Assembly (NCBI GenBank): GCA_021442545.1
Contig: JABUSX010000122.1
Coordinates: forward strand, 1-7,796
Source of the DNA: Eubacterium sp.
Lineage (GTDB): Bacteria > Bacillota > Clostridia > Lachnospirales > Lachnospiraceae
Reading direction: 5' to 3'
DNA: 7,796 bases
Below are positions 1-6,150 of this stretch, in pieces (position 1 is the stretch's first letter; every line of letters begins with the position of its first letter). The notes beneath the pieces are model-generated. The model was not told the origin of the DNA. It saw only the letters and a list, made by a program, of their open reading frames with translations, and did no database searches. A program made the position numbers and the translations under genes.

Positions 1-593
1 CAGGAGCCGGAGATCTTGGTCGGATTCAGAGAAAGATTCTGTTCCTTGGCCATGCGGATCGAAACGGAAGAAAAATCCGAAAGGAAGGTGCTGCAGCAAA
101 GGGATCTTCCGCAGATCCCGATCCCGCCGAGCAGCCTGGTCTCATCACGCACACCGACCTGGCGCAGTTCGATGCGCGTACGGAAGATCGCGGCGAGATC
201 CTTCACCAGCTCTCTGAAATCGACCCGCCCTTCAGCCGTAAAAAAGAACAGGATCTTCTTTCTGTCAAATGCATATTCACATTTGATCAGCTTCATATCC
301 AGTTCATGTTCTTCGATCTTTTTCCGGCAGATCCCGTAGGCTTCCTTTTCTTTTTCCAGATTTTCGCGTTCGACCGCGATATCTTCATCCGTTGCGATCC
401 GGATGACGGGACGCAGAGGCTGATTCACTTTTTCTTCCGGAACCTCCCTTGAAGAAAGCACAACATCCCCGCATTCCGGTCCGCGTGCCGTTTCCACAAT
501 GACCTTCTGCCCGTTTCGAAGCGTCAGATCCAGCGGATCAAAATAATATACTTTTCCGGTTCCGCGAAAGCGGATTCCTATTACTTTCACCAT
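1..593 (-). CDS. ricT: RicT (YaaT/PSP1 family) protein, 3' end cut off by the window edge
   Basis: This is the first 197 codons of a PSP1-domain protein. In B. subtilis RicT works with RicA and RicF as the Y-complex, a cytoplasmic Fe-S complex that helps RNase Y mature mRNAs and affects sporulation, competence and biofilm formation. The translation opens MVKVIGIRFRGTGKVYYFDP. The family signature lies near residues 157-168, with GIGICGRSLCC giving Cys161, Cys166 and Cys167. It is followed by a segment around residues 181-196 (MAKEQNLSLNPTKISG). The split codon at the edge begins TG, as expected for the next conserved Cys. A typical homologue has about 270-300 residues, so roughly two thirds is present. 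The ATG at 593 is preceded by AAAGGT about 8 bases upstream. The gene follows holB by 80 bp on the same strand, the order seen in B. subtilis. Family assignment is firm; function here is by analogy. Confidence 0.93.
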   Translation of the reverse strand, partial: MVKVIGIRFRGTGKVYYFDPLDLTLRNGQKVIVETARGPECGDVVLSSREVPEEKVNQPLRPVIRIATDEDIAVERENLEKEKEAYGICRKKIEEHELDMKLIKCEYAFDRKKILFFFTAEGRVDFRELVKDLAAIFRTRIELRQVGVRDETRLLGGIGICGRSLCCSTFLSDFSSVSIRMAKEQNLSLNPTKISGS

Positions 594-673
594 ATACTCT
601 ACCTTTGTCTGTCTTGCCTGTATCCTGTTCTGTACGTTTGTGCCGTACCTTTATTCTTATCTTCGTAAATTTC

Positions 674-1681
674 TCAGTTTTCCTTGATCGTGAGGAAGAG
701 CAGCTCCAGCGTCAGATCAAAATTAACATTTGCACGCAGACGTTCTCCCGCATGACGGATCGCCGAAAGAATCTTTTCCAGTCCTTCGTAGGAGCTTTCT
801 GCCGCACGTGCGCGGATCGCACTGATCTCTTCCCGGAAGATCAGACTGTCCACCTCCGCCGTAGCCTTGAAAAGCAGAACATCCCGGAACCACATCGTAT
901 AGATATCCAGATAATCGTTGATGTTTTTCTTTTCCGCAGAAAGTTTTTTTACGGTTTCCACCATTTCGCTGACATCGGCCTGTTTGGAGACCTTCATCTG
1001 ATTCAGGGCATTTTCCGTCATCTCCAGAAATTCCGAAGTCTGCGCGATCATCCGGGCACGTCCGATATTTCCGTGTGCAAACGAAGCCTCGATCTCAGCC
1101 TGGTAATCCGGCACATGCATCTGCTTCATCAGATAATTCCGGATCTCCCTGTCCGGAACGGGACCGAGCGTCAGAACCGAGCAGCGCGATACGATCGTCG
1201 GAAGCAGGGCGTCCACATTATCCGCAAGCAGCATGATCACGGCATAAGCCGGCGGTTCTTCCAGCGTTTTCAGCATCGCATTCTGAGCCTGCGGCGTCAT
1301 TTTGGATGCGTCTTCAATGATATAGATCTTATGCCGGCTTTCATACGGACGGATCGAAACTTCATTCACGACCTGCTCCCGGATCTCATCCACGCTGATG
1401 GAAGAGATCTTTTCATGCACGACATAATGAATATCCGGATGATTCCCGGAAAGCGCCCGCCTGCAGGACGAACAGGTCAGGCAGGGTTCCACGCCGTGCT
1501 TCTCGCACTGGAGCGCCATGGCAAAGACGGACGACAGAAAACGTTTACCCGACCCGGTTTCACCCGCGATGATATAAGCATGAGAGGTTGTATCCGTCAG
1601 CAGTGCATTCTGAAGATGATGCACGATATCCTGATGTCCGACGACACCGGCAAATCCTTTCGCTTCTTCCTGTTCCCACAT
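674..1681 (-). CDS. holB: DNA polymerase III subunit delta'
   Basis: This 335-residue protein is the delta' subunit of the clamp loader, which with tau/gamma and delta opens the beta sliding clamp and places it on primed DNA. The AAA+ core shows a P-loop at residues 40-47 (GETGSGKR), with Arg where ATPases have Ser/Thr, as fits a subunit not expected to hydrolyse ATP. A zinc-binding set follows at Cys59, Cys67, Cys70 and Cys73. Further motifs are a Walker-B-like strand (IYIIEDASKM, residues 119-128), LKTLEEPP at 137-144, and the SRC motif at 165-167 that supplies the arginine finger to the neighbouring subunit. Length is normal for the family. The ATG at 1681 has AGAGGAG upstream at good spacing. 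The gene lies 66 bp after the guanylate-kinase-like gene and 80 bp before ricT, probably in one transcript driven from about 2408-2436. Confidence 0.96.
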   Translation of the reverse strand: MWEQEEAKGFAGVVGHQDIVHHLQNALLTDTTSHAYIIAGETGSGKRFLSSVFAMALQCEKHGVEPCLTCSSCRRALSGNHPDIHYVVHEKISSISVDEIREQVVNEVSIRPYESRHKIYIIEDASKMTPQAQNAMLKTLEEPPAYAVIMLLADNVDALLPTIVSRCSVLTLGPVPDREIRNYLMKQMHVPDYQAEIEASFAHGNIGRARMIAQTSEFLEMTENALNQMKVSKQADVSEMVETVKKLSAEKKNINDYLDIYTMWFRDVLLFKATAEVDSLIFREEISAIRARAAESSYEGLEKILSAIRHAGERLRANVNFDLTLELLFLTIKEN

Positions 1682-1747
1682 GTTCTTTTCTCCTCTTTAT
1701 ACTGCACACGGCTTCACGGAAACCGTCTGCATACGCCCCGGCTGCAG

Positions 1748-2401
1748 CTATCTGCTTCCGCCGCATCCGGCATCCTGTTTTTCCGTAAAAAGCCCTTCTT
1801 CCGTATCACGGTTCTGCATATATCTGCCGATAAAGGTTTTTATTTCCGAAATACAGCTCTGAAGCGTCCCGTTATTCGCGAACCGCTTCGTAATCCCGGC
1901 TTCCTTCAGTTTTTCCTCCGAAAAATCCTCCATGTCGGCAAGGAAGCGGCGGCAGACCTCGTCATACCGCGGCGTCTGCTGTTTCCTTTCCCTGTCAACG
2001 GCGCGGCCGAGCCGGATCCCGTCCTCTGTTTCAACATAAAGCGGCACCACGACATCCTGCCCAAAGTGTGCCGAAAGCGGCAGGAAGGATTCCGGCGTTC
2101 CGATCCCGATATAATTCTTCTCTTCCGGATTGATTTCCGTATCCGATGTAAAATAATACCAGGGACCCATCACGGTGTCATAGACTCTCTGTTCGATGAT
2201 CTGCCCGTTTTTCCTCATTTCTTCCATCTGGTCCACACTGACGAAATGATACTCCCTTCCGTCTTCTTCGCCGCTGCGCATCGGGCGCGTCGTGTAAAGA
2301 ACAATCGGAAAAAGCCGCAGGTCAGTGTCCTGCAGCAGCTTTTCGTAAATATGATCTTTTCCGGTTGCACTTTTTCCAATCAGATAGAAGATTTTACCCA
2401 T
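1748..2401 (-). CDS. guanylate-kinase-like P-loop protein, divergent
   Basis: This 217-residue protein has a guanylate-kinase fold at its N-terminus, but I would not call it the housekeeping Gmk. The P-loop is GKSATGKD (residues 9-16), followed by His; the Ser/Thr that normally follows the Lys and helps hold Mg is absent. The GMP-binding segment is well kept (YTTRPMRSGEEDGREYHFVS, from about residue 36). The usual Tyr-Gly-Thr stretch is replaced by GPWYYFT, and the usual Asp-Ile/Val-x-Gln stretch before the lid is not recognisable. An Arg-rich lid-like segment remains (RLGRAVDRERKQQTPR). The tail after about residue 195 looks disordered. True Gmk phosphorylates GMP to GDP with ATP; activity here is uncertain. 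The start is fixed by the first beta strand (KIFYLIGKS), which leaves no room for a later start. There is no ribosome binding site: the promoter lies directly upstream. It leads the holB-ricT group, where B. subtilis has tmk. Confidence 0.82.
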   Translation of the reverse strand: MGKIFYLIGKSATGKDHIYEKLLQDTDLRLFPIVLYTTRPMRSGEEDGREYHFVSVDQMEEMRKNGQIIEQRVYDTVMGPWYYFTSDTEINPEEKNYIGIGTPESFLPLSAHFGQDVVVPLYVETEDGIRLGRAVDRERKQQTPRYDEVCRRFLADMEDFSEEKLKEAGITKRFANNGTLQSCISEIKTFIGRYMQNRDTEEGLFTEKQDAGCGGSR

Positions 2402-2423
2402 AGGGGAATTGTAACTTCCCTAT
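2400..2423. promoter_or_regulatory. dyad covering the -10 box and start codon (candidate operator)
   Basis: A 24-bp imperfect palindrome with outer arms ATAGGG and CCCTAT matches its own reverse complement at 18 of 24 positions by eye. It contains the -10 box (2408-2413), the predicted transcription start and the first two bases of the ATG of the guanylate-kinase-like gene. A protein bound here would block polymerase directly. Such a dyad is a plausible operator, but no matching regulator is encoded in the window and it resembles no box I can name. Confidence 0.45.
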
Positions 2424-2436
2424 AAGACAAAGTCAA
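2408..2436 (-). promoter_or_regulatory. sigma-A type promoter of the kinase-like/holB/ricT operon
   Basis: Reading the minus strand, the -35 box is TTGACT (2436-2431), the spacer is exactly 17 bp, and the -10 box is TACAAT (2413-2408). Each box differs from consensus at one position. Transcription should start about seven bases further on, at or next to the A of the ATG at 2401. This gives an mRNA with no 5' leader and no ribosome binding site. It is the best promoter in the window and explains how holB and ricT are transcribed separately from the genes upstream. Confidence 0.75.
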
Positions 2437-2508
2437 ACTTTCCGGCAGAACACAGCTCTCAAAATCAGATCACATTTCCGGTCCGGACTGTTTGTACAGG
2501 AAAACCGG

Positions 2509-2564
2509 CTTTTCGAACCGGAATCCTCAGGCGGAATTTCCTCTTTTTGAACCGGAATTCTCAG
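2509..2564. repeat. pair of 22-bp direct repeats in the gap before the kinase-like operon
   Basis: The repeats lie at 2509-2530 and 2543-2564, share the core GAACCGGAAT, and differ at two positions; their starts are 34 bp apart. Both sit just downstream of the HD-domain gene stop and about 75-130 bp upstream of the operon promoter at 2408-2436. They could be sites for a regulator or degenerate intergenic repeats. No hairpin followed by a T run that would serve as a strong terminator is visible here. Confidence 0.55.
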
Positions 2565-2573
2565 TCAGAAAAC

Positions 2574-3113
2574 TCACTCTTCGATCCCGAACATCTCGCA
2601 GAGGATCTTTTTTCCGCTCTTTGTGTGAAACACCGAATGCAGTCCGGACAGGGCTCTCTTTTTCGTGGCTTCGTCCGTGCGGATCTGGGAAGCATCTCCC
2701 ATTTCAAACGCGTTGACGATGTAATCCGCCTCCGCAAGAATGCGGAAATCGATCCCGTCGATCGCGGCAAAGGTATGATGATGTCCGATAATATAGCAGA
2801 TCCTTTCCACGACATCCTCCGGAAGCCGGAATTCCGCCAGCGCTTCTCTTGCCGCGTCAGGTCCAAGCTGTTCCTGCAGCTCCCAGTTCTGCTCACCGTA
2901 TTTTTCTTCTGCAACGCGGATACCGATGTCGTGCAGATATGCCGACGCTTCCGTAATAAACTGCATCTCGTCTCTGAGTTCCTCCATCTGGCCGATCAGC
3001 CGGGCATAGCTGTGAACCTTGGCCGTATGCTGGCAGCGCTGCGGATCATTGCCGTTATGCCGGATCATTTTCAGATGAAGCTGCGTAAGAATGCTTTCCA
3101 TGTTCTTGTCCAT
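2574..3113 (-). CDS. HD-domain phosphohydrolase, small stand-alone
   Basis: This 179-residue cytoplasmic protein belongs to the HD superfamily of metal-dependent phosphohydrolases. Candidate metal ligands are His29 or His34, the central pair His61-Asp62 in an HDIG motif (YLHDIG), the His cluster at 111-113 (GHHHTF), and Asp130 (AEADYIVNAFE). The fold appears almost entirely helical and no other domain is attached, so it is neither a receiver-linked c-di-GMP phosphodiesterase nor a RelA-type enzyme. The substrate cannot be read from sequence; nucleotides or phosphoesters are usual for the family. An in-frame ATG at 3242 would give 222 residues. I prefer the ATG at 3113 because AGGGGGGG lies 5-6 bases upstream, and because the extra 43 codons run through the 55-bp repeats and look unlike protein. 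The gene lies 173 bp after the metallo-hydrolase on the same strand. Confidence 0.88.
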   Translation of the reverse strand: MDKNMESILTQLHLKMIRHNGNDPQRCQHTAKVHSYARLIGQMEELRDEMQFITEASAYLHDIGIRVAEEKYGEQNWELQEQLGPDAAREALAEFRLPEDVVERICYIIGHHHTFAAIDGIDFRILAEADYIVNAFEMGDASQIRTDEATKKRALSGLHSVFHTKSGKKILCEMFGIEE

Positions 3114-3162
3114 TTTTCCCCCCCTGTGTTTCGTATGTTTCGAAATATCTGAATCCGTTTTA

Positions 3163-3288
3163 TCCGGATCTTTCCTTCCGGCCGCACACAGAATCCGATG
3201 GCTCTGATGCCGCTGTTTCCGGATTTTTCCTTCCGGCTCCATGCAGAATCCGATTGCTCTGGTACTGCTGTTTCCGGATTTTTTCGTC
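3163..3288. repeat. tandem 55-bp repeat, two copies plus a partial third
   Basis: Copies lie at 3163-3217 and 3218-3272, with nine mismatches in 55 by eye. A 16-base partial third copy (3273-3288) runs up to the stop codon of the metallo-hydrolase gene. Each full unit begins TCCGGAT, contains TTCCTTCCGGC and GAATCCGAT, and ends GCTGTT. Near its start, each unit has CCGG-based inverted arms that can form a 5-bp stem. The period of 55 is not a multiple of three, so the repeat does not encode a protein repeat, although a spurious open frame crosses it. Its role is unknown. Confidence 0.8.
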
Positions 3289-4165
3289 AGACCGTCTGCC
3301 AGAAAATATAGGCGTCTTCGCAGTAATATTTTACCTTCCCGGCTGTGACAAGCCCGGACAGGCAGGATTTCACCGTACTCCCGATCAGCACGTACTGCTG
3401 CATATTCATGGTCATATTATACGACGCAAACAATTCGTGCAGCAATTCTTCAAAGATCCGCGGCTTCCGGCAGAGTTCCTGAATCTTCTCCAGAAGCGCC
3501 TCGACGGCATCGATGTTTTTCTGTGCAAGCTCCCGGATATCTTCCGTCACGGCCGCGTGTGCCGGAACGAAATGCAGAGCCTTCATTTCCATCACCTGCT
3601 TCAGTGTTTCGATGTATTTCCCGGCATCCCAGAGATAACCGATCCCGTATTTTGCCAGCGTTTCTTCCGAGGAAAGACAATCTGCCAGAAACAGGTTTCC
3701 GTCCGCCGTGCGCAGTCCCGCCATATCGAAACTGTGTCCGGGAAGAGGAATGATCTCCATCCCTTTCGGAAGCACGTCGGGGGTCAGCTCCTCCGCGCGG
3801 CTCGACGGCGCCATCATAAACTTGCCCTGCAGATCCTTGAACGGAAGACCGCCGTACAGGGTCATCGGTTCGAGTTCCGGACGGCTGGTAAAGGTTCTTT
3901 CCAGCCCCGGTGCATAGATGCGGCAGCCGGTTTTTTCCTGCAGAAAACGGTTTCCGCCGATGTGATCCGCATGTGAATGCGTGTTGATGACCGCCTCCAG
4001 CTTCCATCCGTTTTCTTCAACGTGCCGCAGAAGCTTTTTCCCGGTTCCCTTGTCGAGGCCGCTGTCGACGGCAATAACTTTGCCTTCTTCAAACAGGACA
4101 AGCCCGGTCTTCACCGGGCAGTCCATATAAAAATCATGTTCCGATAACTGTATCAGTTCATACAA
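3287..4165 (-). CDS. metallo-beta-lactamase-fold hydrolase with C-terminal winged-helix-like region
   Basis: This 292-residue cytoplasmic enzyme has the MBL metal-binding set: THSHADH at residues 62-68, His144 in PLPGHSFD, Asp162 in FLADCLS, and His203 in FVPAHA. These should hold two metal ions, usually zinc, and catalyse hydrolysis of an ester, thioester or phosphodiester. Residues from about 225 to the end form a helical, winged-helix-like tail, as in LACTB2-type and other MBL hydrolases. The beta-CASP domain of RNase J/CPSF-type nucleases is absent, so an mRNA nuclease of that class is unlikely. The substrate cannot be assigned. The start is TTG: an in-frame stop lies at 4186-4184, no ATG occurs between them, and AAGGAG stands about 11 bases upstream. 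A nearby ATG at 4161 is out of frame. The next in-frame ATG, codon 14, would remove the first beta strand. Neighbours do not indicate a pathway. Confidence 0.88.
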   Translation of the reverse strand: MYELIQLSEHDFYMDCPVKTGLVLFEEGKVIAVDSGLDKGTGKKLLRHVEENGWKLEAVINTHSHADHIGGNRFLQEKTGCRIYAPGLERTFTSRPELEPMTLYGGLPFKDLQGKFMMAPSSRAEELTPDVLPKGMEIIPLPGHSFDMAGLRTADGNLFLADCLSSEETLAKYGIGYLWDAGKYIETLKQVMEMKALHFVPAHAAVTEDIRELAQKNIDAVEALLEKIQELCRKPRIFEELLHELFASYNMTMNMQQYVLIGSTVKSCLSGLVTAGKVKYYCEDAYIFWQTV

Positions 4166-4315
4166 TTTTTTCTGTTCTCCTTCTCATGCAGATTTCTGTC
4201 GTTTTCCATATTTACGAAAGCTCTTTGCGGCTTTCCTTTTCCTGTTTTCCGCCTCTGCTCTGACAGCTGTTTTCAGAGTCTCACATCCGGAAGATCTGTC
4301 CTGCCTGCTGCCGGA
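4166..4315 (-). other. 150-bp gap between the CHAP gene and the metallo-hydrolase, with small hairpins
   Basis: No gene is supported here. Two perfect 6-bp stems are visible: CTCTGA/TCAGAG at 4258-4278 with a 9-base loop, and GAAAGC/GCTTTC at 4216-4235 with an 8-base loop. Neither is followed by a T run on the minus strand, so neither is a clear intrinsic terminator. ATCCGG/CCGGAT arms also lie just after the CHAP stop, 20 bases apart. No good promoter for the metallo-hydrolase is seen, so it may be read through from upstream or use an atypical promoter. Confidence 0.4.
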
Positions 4316-6091
4316 TCACTTCACAGTCACCTTGACCGATGCTTTTAATCCGCTTGCAAGCTTTACCGTGATCTGCGCCTGTCCTTTTTTCTTTCCGGTG
4401 ATGATTCCGTTCTTGTTTACAGAGGCAATTTTGCTGTTGCTGCTGGTCCAGGATACGATTCTGTCCCCTGCCGTAATTTCCAGAACGCCGACCTTTGTAC
4501 TCTGTGATTTTTTCAGCGTGACACTCGTTCTGGTAAGCCGTATCCTTGCCTTCAGACTCGGGATCTGCTCTCTCTGCTTCGCTCCGCAGGAGCAGGTCCT
4601 CTCCTTAATGCCGGAAGTCAGGATCGTTGCCTTGCGGACGGTCTTCCAGGAAGAGTACGAATGCATGTGTACCTTTTTCTGAACGGGCGCTGTTCCTGTC
4701 GTTTTGAAAGACTGTTTTGCGCTGTAATACCGTTTTCCGCCGAAGTCGGCATAGATCTGGTAGGTATAGGTGCTTCCCGCCGTCAGGGTCTTGCCGAGTT
4801 CACTTCTGACATCATACCAGATGTTCAGGTAGGTTCCGTTTATGGATATGCTCTCATGCTTCGATGCAATGAGTGTTCCGCTCTGGCTCCAGAGCTGGAT
4901 GCCTGCTCCCGTAAAGGTCGAACGCTGCGAAAGGGTGATCTTTGCATGCGGTACGGCATTTGTATCTGCGATTCCTTCGGTCCAGAGGCTCCAGGATGTC
5001 CGGATCGATGCCGGAGCACTGTTAACGGTACTTGTACCTGTCGTTTTGAAAGACTGTTTATCGCTGTAGTACCGTTTTCCGCCGAAATCGGCATAGATCT
5101 GATAAGTATAACTGCTTCCTGGTGACAGCGTTTTGCCGAGCTCACTTTTCACATCATACCAGATGTTCAGGTAGGTTCCGCTTATAGATACGTTCTCATG
5201 CTTTGACGCAATGAGTGATCCGTTCTGGTTCCAGAGCTGGATGCCCGCTCCCGTAAATGTTGTGCGCTGCGAAGCGGTGACCTTTGCATGCGGTACGGCA
5301 TTTGTATCTGCGATCCCTTCCGTCCAGAGGCTCCAGGATGCGCTGACCGACGAAGAAGACGTCAGCTCGATAAATCCCGTCAGTCCTGCGGTTCTGGATC
5401 CGTATCTGTAGTACGCTTCCCGGCGCTCGAGATAATCGCTGCCTCCCCACTTAATATTGCCGTCTACCAGCGTCCATCCGTTTGCATCGGCACTTACAAC
5501 ATAGGCCACATGACAATGCCCCGGCTGCGCCCATACCGCAATGGAGTTGGTGGGAATGCGCCCGCCTGCCACGTACGGCGTTACCTTGTAGCCGGCACTC
5601 TGGGCTCTGGAATACCAGCTGTTGGCATTGCCCCAGGCGGGAAGTGCGATCCCCAGGCGGTTATATGCCTCCTGCCAGGCCTGCCATGTGCAGTTGCCCG
5701 GGTGATAGATGCCGCTGCTGTCCGTATAGCTTTTCGGGTACGGGTTCGAGGCCGCTTCCACCGGAAGCCTGCATGAAAAAATGCAGATAAACGCCAGTGC
5801 CGCCAGCGCCAGTTTCCGGATATTCCGTACCAGACGTCCCGGCTTTGCGGCCGCTGCTTTCGCACCGGCTGCTTCTGTCTTTATCGTGTTCGTTTCTCCG
5901 GCCGCCGGTTCCGCTGCCTTCGTCGTGTTCGTTTTTCCGGCCGTCGGTTCCGCTGCCTTCGTCGTGTTCTCTGTTTCGGCTGTTGTTTTCTTCCGGTCTG
6001 CTTTTCCGTCTGTCGTTCCTGCTGCATCCGCCGCATTCATTTCCGCAGCTGCCATTCCCATCATAATCGTCATTTCCTCTGCCTTTTTCAT
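4316..6091 (-). CDS. secreted CHAP-domain peptidoglycan hydrolase with two repeat domains and a Big_2-like domain
   Basis: This 591-residue protein probably cuts peptidoglycan outside the cell. The CHAP domain spans about residues 118-245: catalytic Cys134 in GNCTWQAW, catalytic His194 in GHCHVAYV, and a likely third residue Asn212 in VDGNIKWGG. CHAP enzymes act as amidases or endopeptidases; which one is not visible. Two 102-residue repeats follow (252-353 and 366-467), then a His/Cys module (about 475-510: HMHSYSSW, TCSCG) and a Big_2-like Ig domain (about 514-591). The hydrophobic signal (LALAALAFICIFS, 94-106, after RLVRNIRK) ends before VEAAS, so cleavage could follow Ala113; Cys107 makes a weak lipobox possible. 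It is preceded by about 90 polar, Ala/Thr/Lys-rich residues, which is abnormal. The ATG at 6091 has a perfect AGGAGG 9 bases upstream and no later Met lies close to the signal, so the extension seems real. No sortase motif is present. Confidence 0.88.
   Translation of the reverse strand: MKKAEEMTIMMGMAAAEMNAADAAGTTDGKADRKKTTAETENTTKAAEPTAGKTNTTKAAEPAAGETNTIKTEAAGAKAAAAKPGRLVRNIRKLALAALAFICIFSCRLPVEAASNPYPKSYTDSSGIYHPGNCTWQAWQEAYNRLGIALPAWGNANSWYSRAQSAGYKVTPYVAGGRIPTNSIAVWAQPGHCHVAYVVSADANGWTLVDGNIKWGGSDYLERREAYYRYGSRTAGLTGFIELTSSSSVSASWSLWTEGIADTNAVPHAKVTASQRTTFTGAGIQLWNQNGSLIASKHENVSISGTYLNIWYDVKSELGKTLSPGSSYTYQIYADFGGKRYYSDKQSFKTTGTSTVNSAPASIRTSWSLWTEGIADTNAVPHAKITLSQRSTFTGAGIQLWSQSGTLIASKHESISINGTYLNIWYDVRSELGKTLTAGSTYTYQIYADFGGKRYYSAKQSFKTTGTAPVQKKVHMHSYSSWKTVRKATILTSGIKERTCSCGAKQREQIPSLKARIRLTRTSVTLKKSQSTKVGVLEITAGDRIVSWTSSNSKIASVNKNGIITGKKKGQAQITVKLASGLKASVKVTVK
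4691..5338 (-). repeat. duplicated 102-codon domain inside the CHAP gene
   Basis: Copies at 5338-5033 (residues 252-353) and 4996-4691 (residues 366-467) are offset by 342 bp. The proteins differ at 14 of 102 positions by eye, mostly conservative changes, and long stretches of DNA are identical. Each begins SWSLWTEGIADTNAVPHAK, contains TYLNIWYDV and YTYQIYADFGGKRYY, and ends QSFKTTGT. The pattern suggests a beta-sandwich, fibronectin-III-like module that may bind cell wall or another surface ligand. A recent in-gene duplication is the simplest origin. Confidence 0.9.
5886..5969 (-). repeat. 39-bp tandem repeat encoding 13-residue units in the CHAP N-terminal extension
   Basis: Two units at 5886-5924 and 5925-5963 and the start of a third at 5964-5969 encode TKAAEPTAGKTNT and TKAAEPAAGETNT, about residues 43-69. 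The period is a multiple of three, so copy number can change without a frameshift. The flanks (TTAETEN before and IKTEAAGAKAAAAK after) look like decayed units, which suggests the polar extension ahead of the signal sequence grew by repeat expansion. Confidence 0.85.
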
Positions 6092-6136
6092 CGTGAATTA
6101 CCTCCTGTCTGTTTCTGTTCACGAGCTTGTAAGGCA

Positions 6137-6142
6137 AGTATA
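6137..6142 (-). promoter_or_regulatory. possible -10 box of the CHAP gene
   Basis: TATACT on the minus strand is one base from the -10 consensus and would start transcription near 6130, giving a leader of about 39 bases that holds the AGGAGG site. At 17 bp upstream the sequence is ACAAAT, a poor -35, so an activator or another sigma factor would be needed. The dyad at 6158-6179 overlaps that position. Confidence 0.35.
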
Positions 6143-6150
6143 TCTGTGAC

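Noticed and set aside
605..2425. 606-codon open frame on the plus strand
   Set aside because: It lies opposite holB and the kinase-like gene, both of which have clear family motifs. The translation is rich in Arg, His and Phe and shows no domain; it is a mirror of the codon use of the real genes.
3114..3242. Longer start for the HD-domain protein at 3242
   Set aside because: The 43 extra codons run through the non-coding 55-bp repeats, and a strong ribosome binding site lies just before the ATG at 3113.
3254..3976. 240-codon open frame on the plus strand
   Set aside because: It is the shadow of the metallo-hydrolase, whose metal-binding residues are all intact on the minus strand.
4155..4209. 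Possible 18-codon leader peptide overlapping the metallo-hydrolase start
   Set aside because: No ribosome binding site precedes its ATG, and the peptide has no attenuator-like codon run. It is kept only as a note under the TTG-start finding.
5745..5790. CHAP protein as a lipoprotein
   Set aside because: IFSC before Cys107 has Phe where small or branched residues are usual, and a signal peptidase I site (VEA then Ala) follows closely. A lipoprotein is possible but not supported enough to call.
5781..6149. Plus-strand frame of Ala/Val/Phe-rich sequence opposite the CHAP N-terminus
   Set aside because: Its composition comes from the low-complexity repeat on the other strand. It has no ribosome binding site, and the CHAP start has a perfect one.
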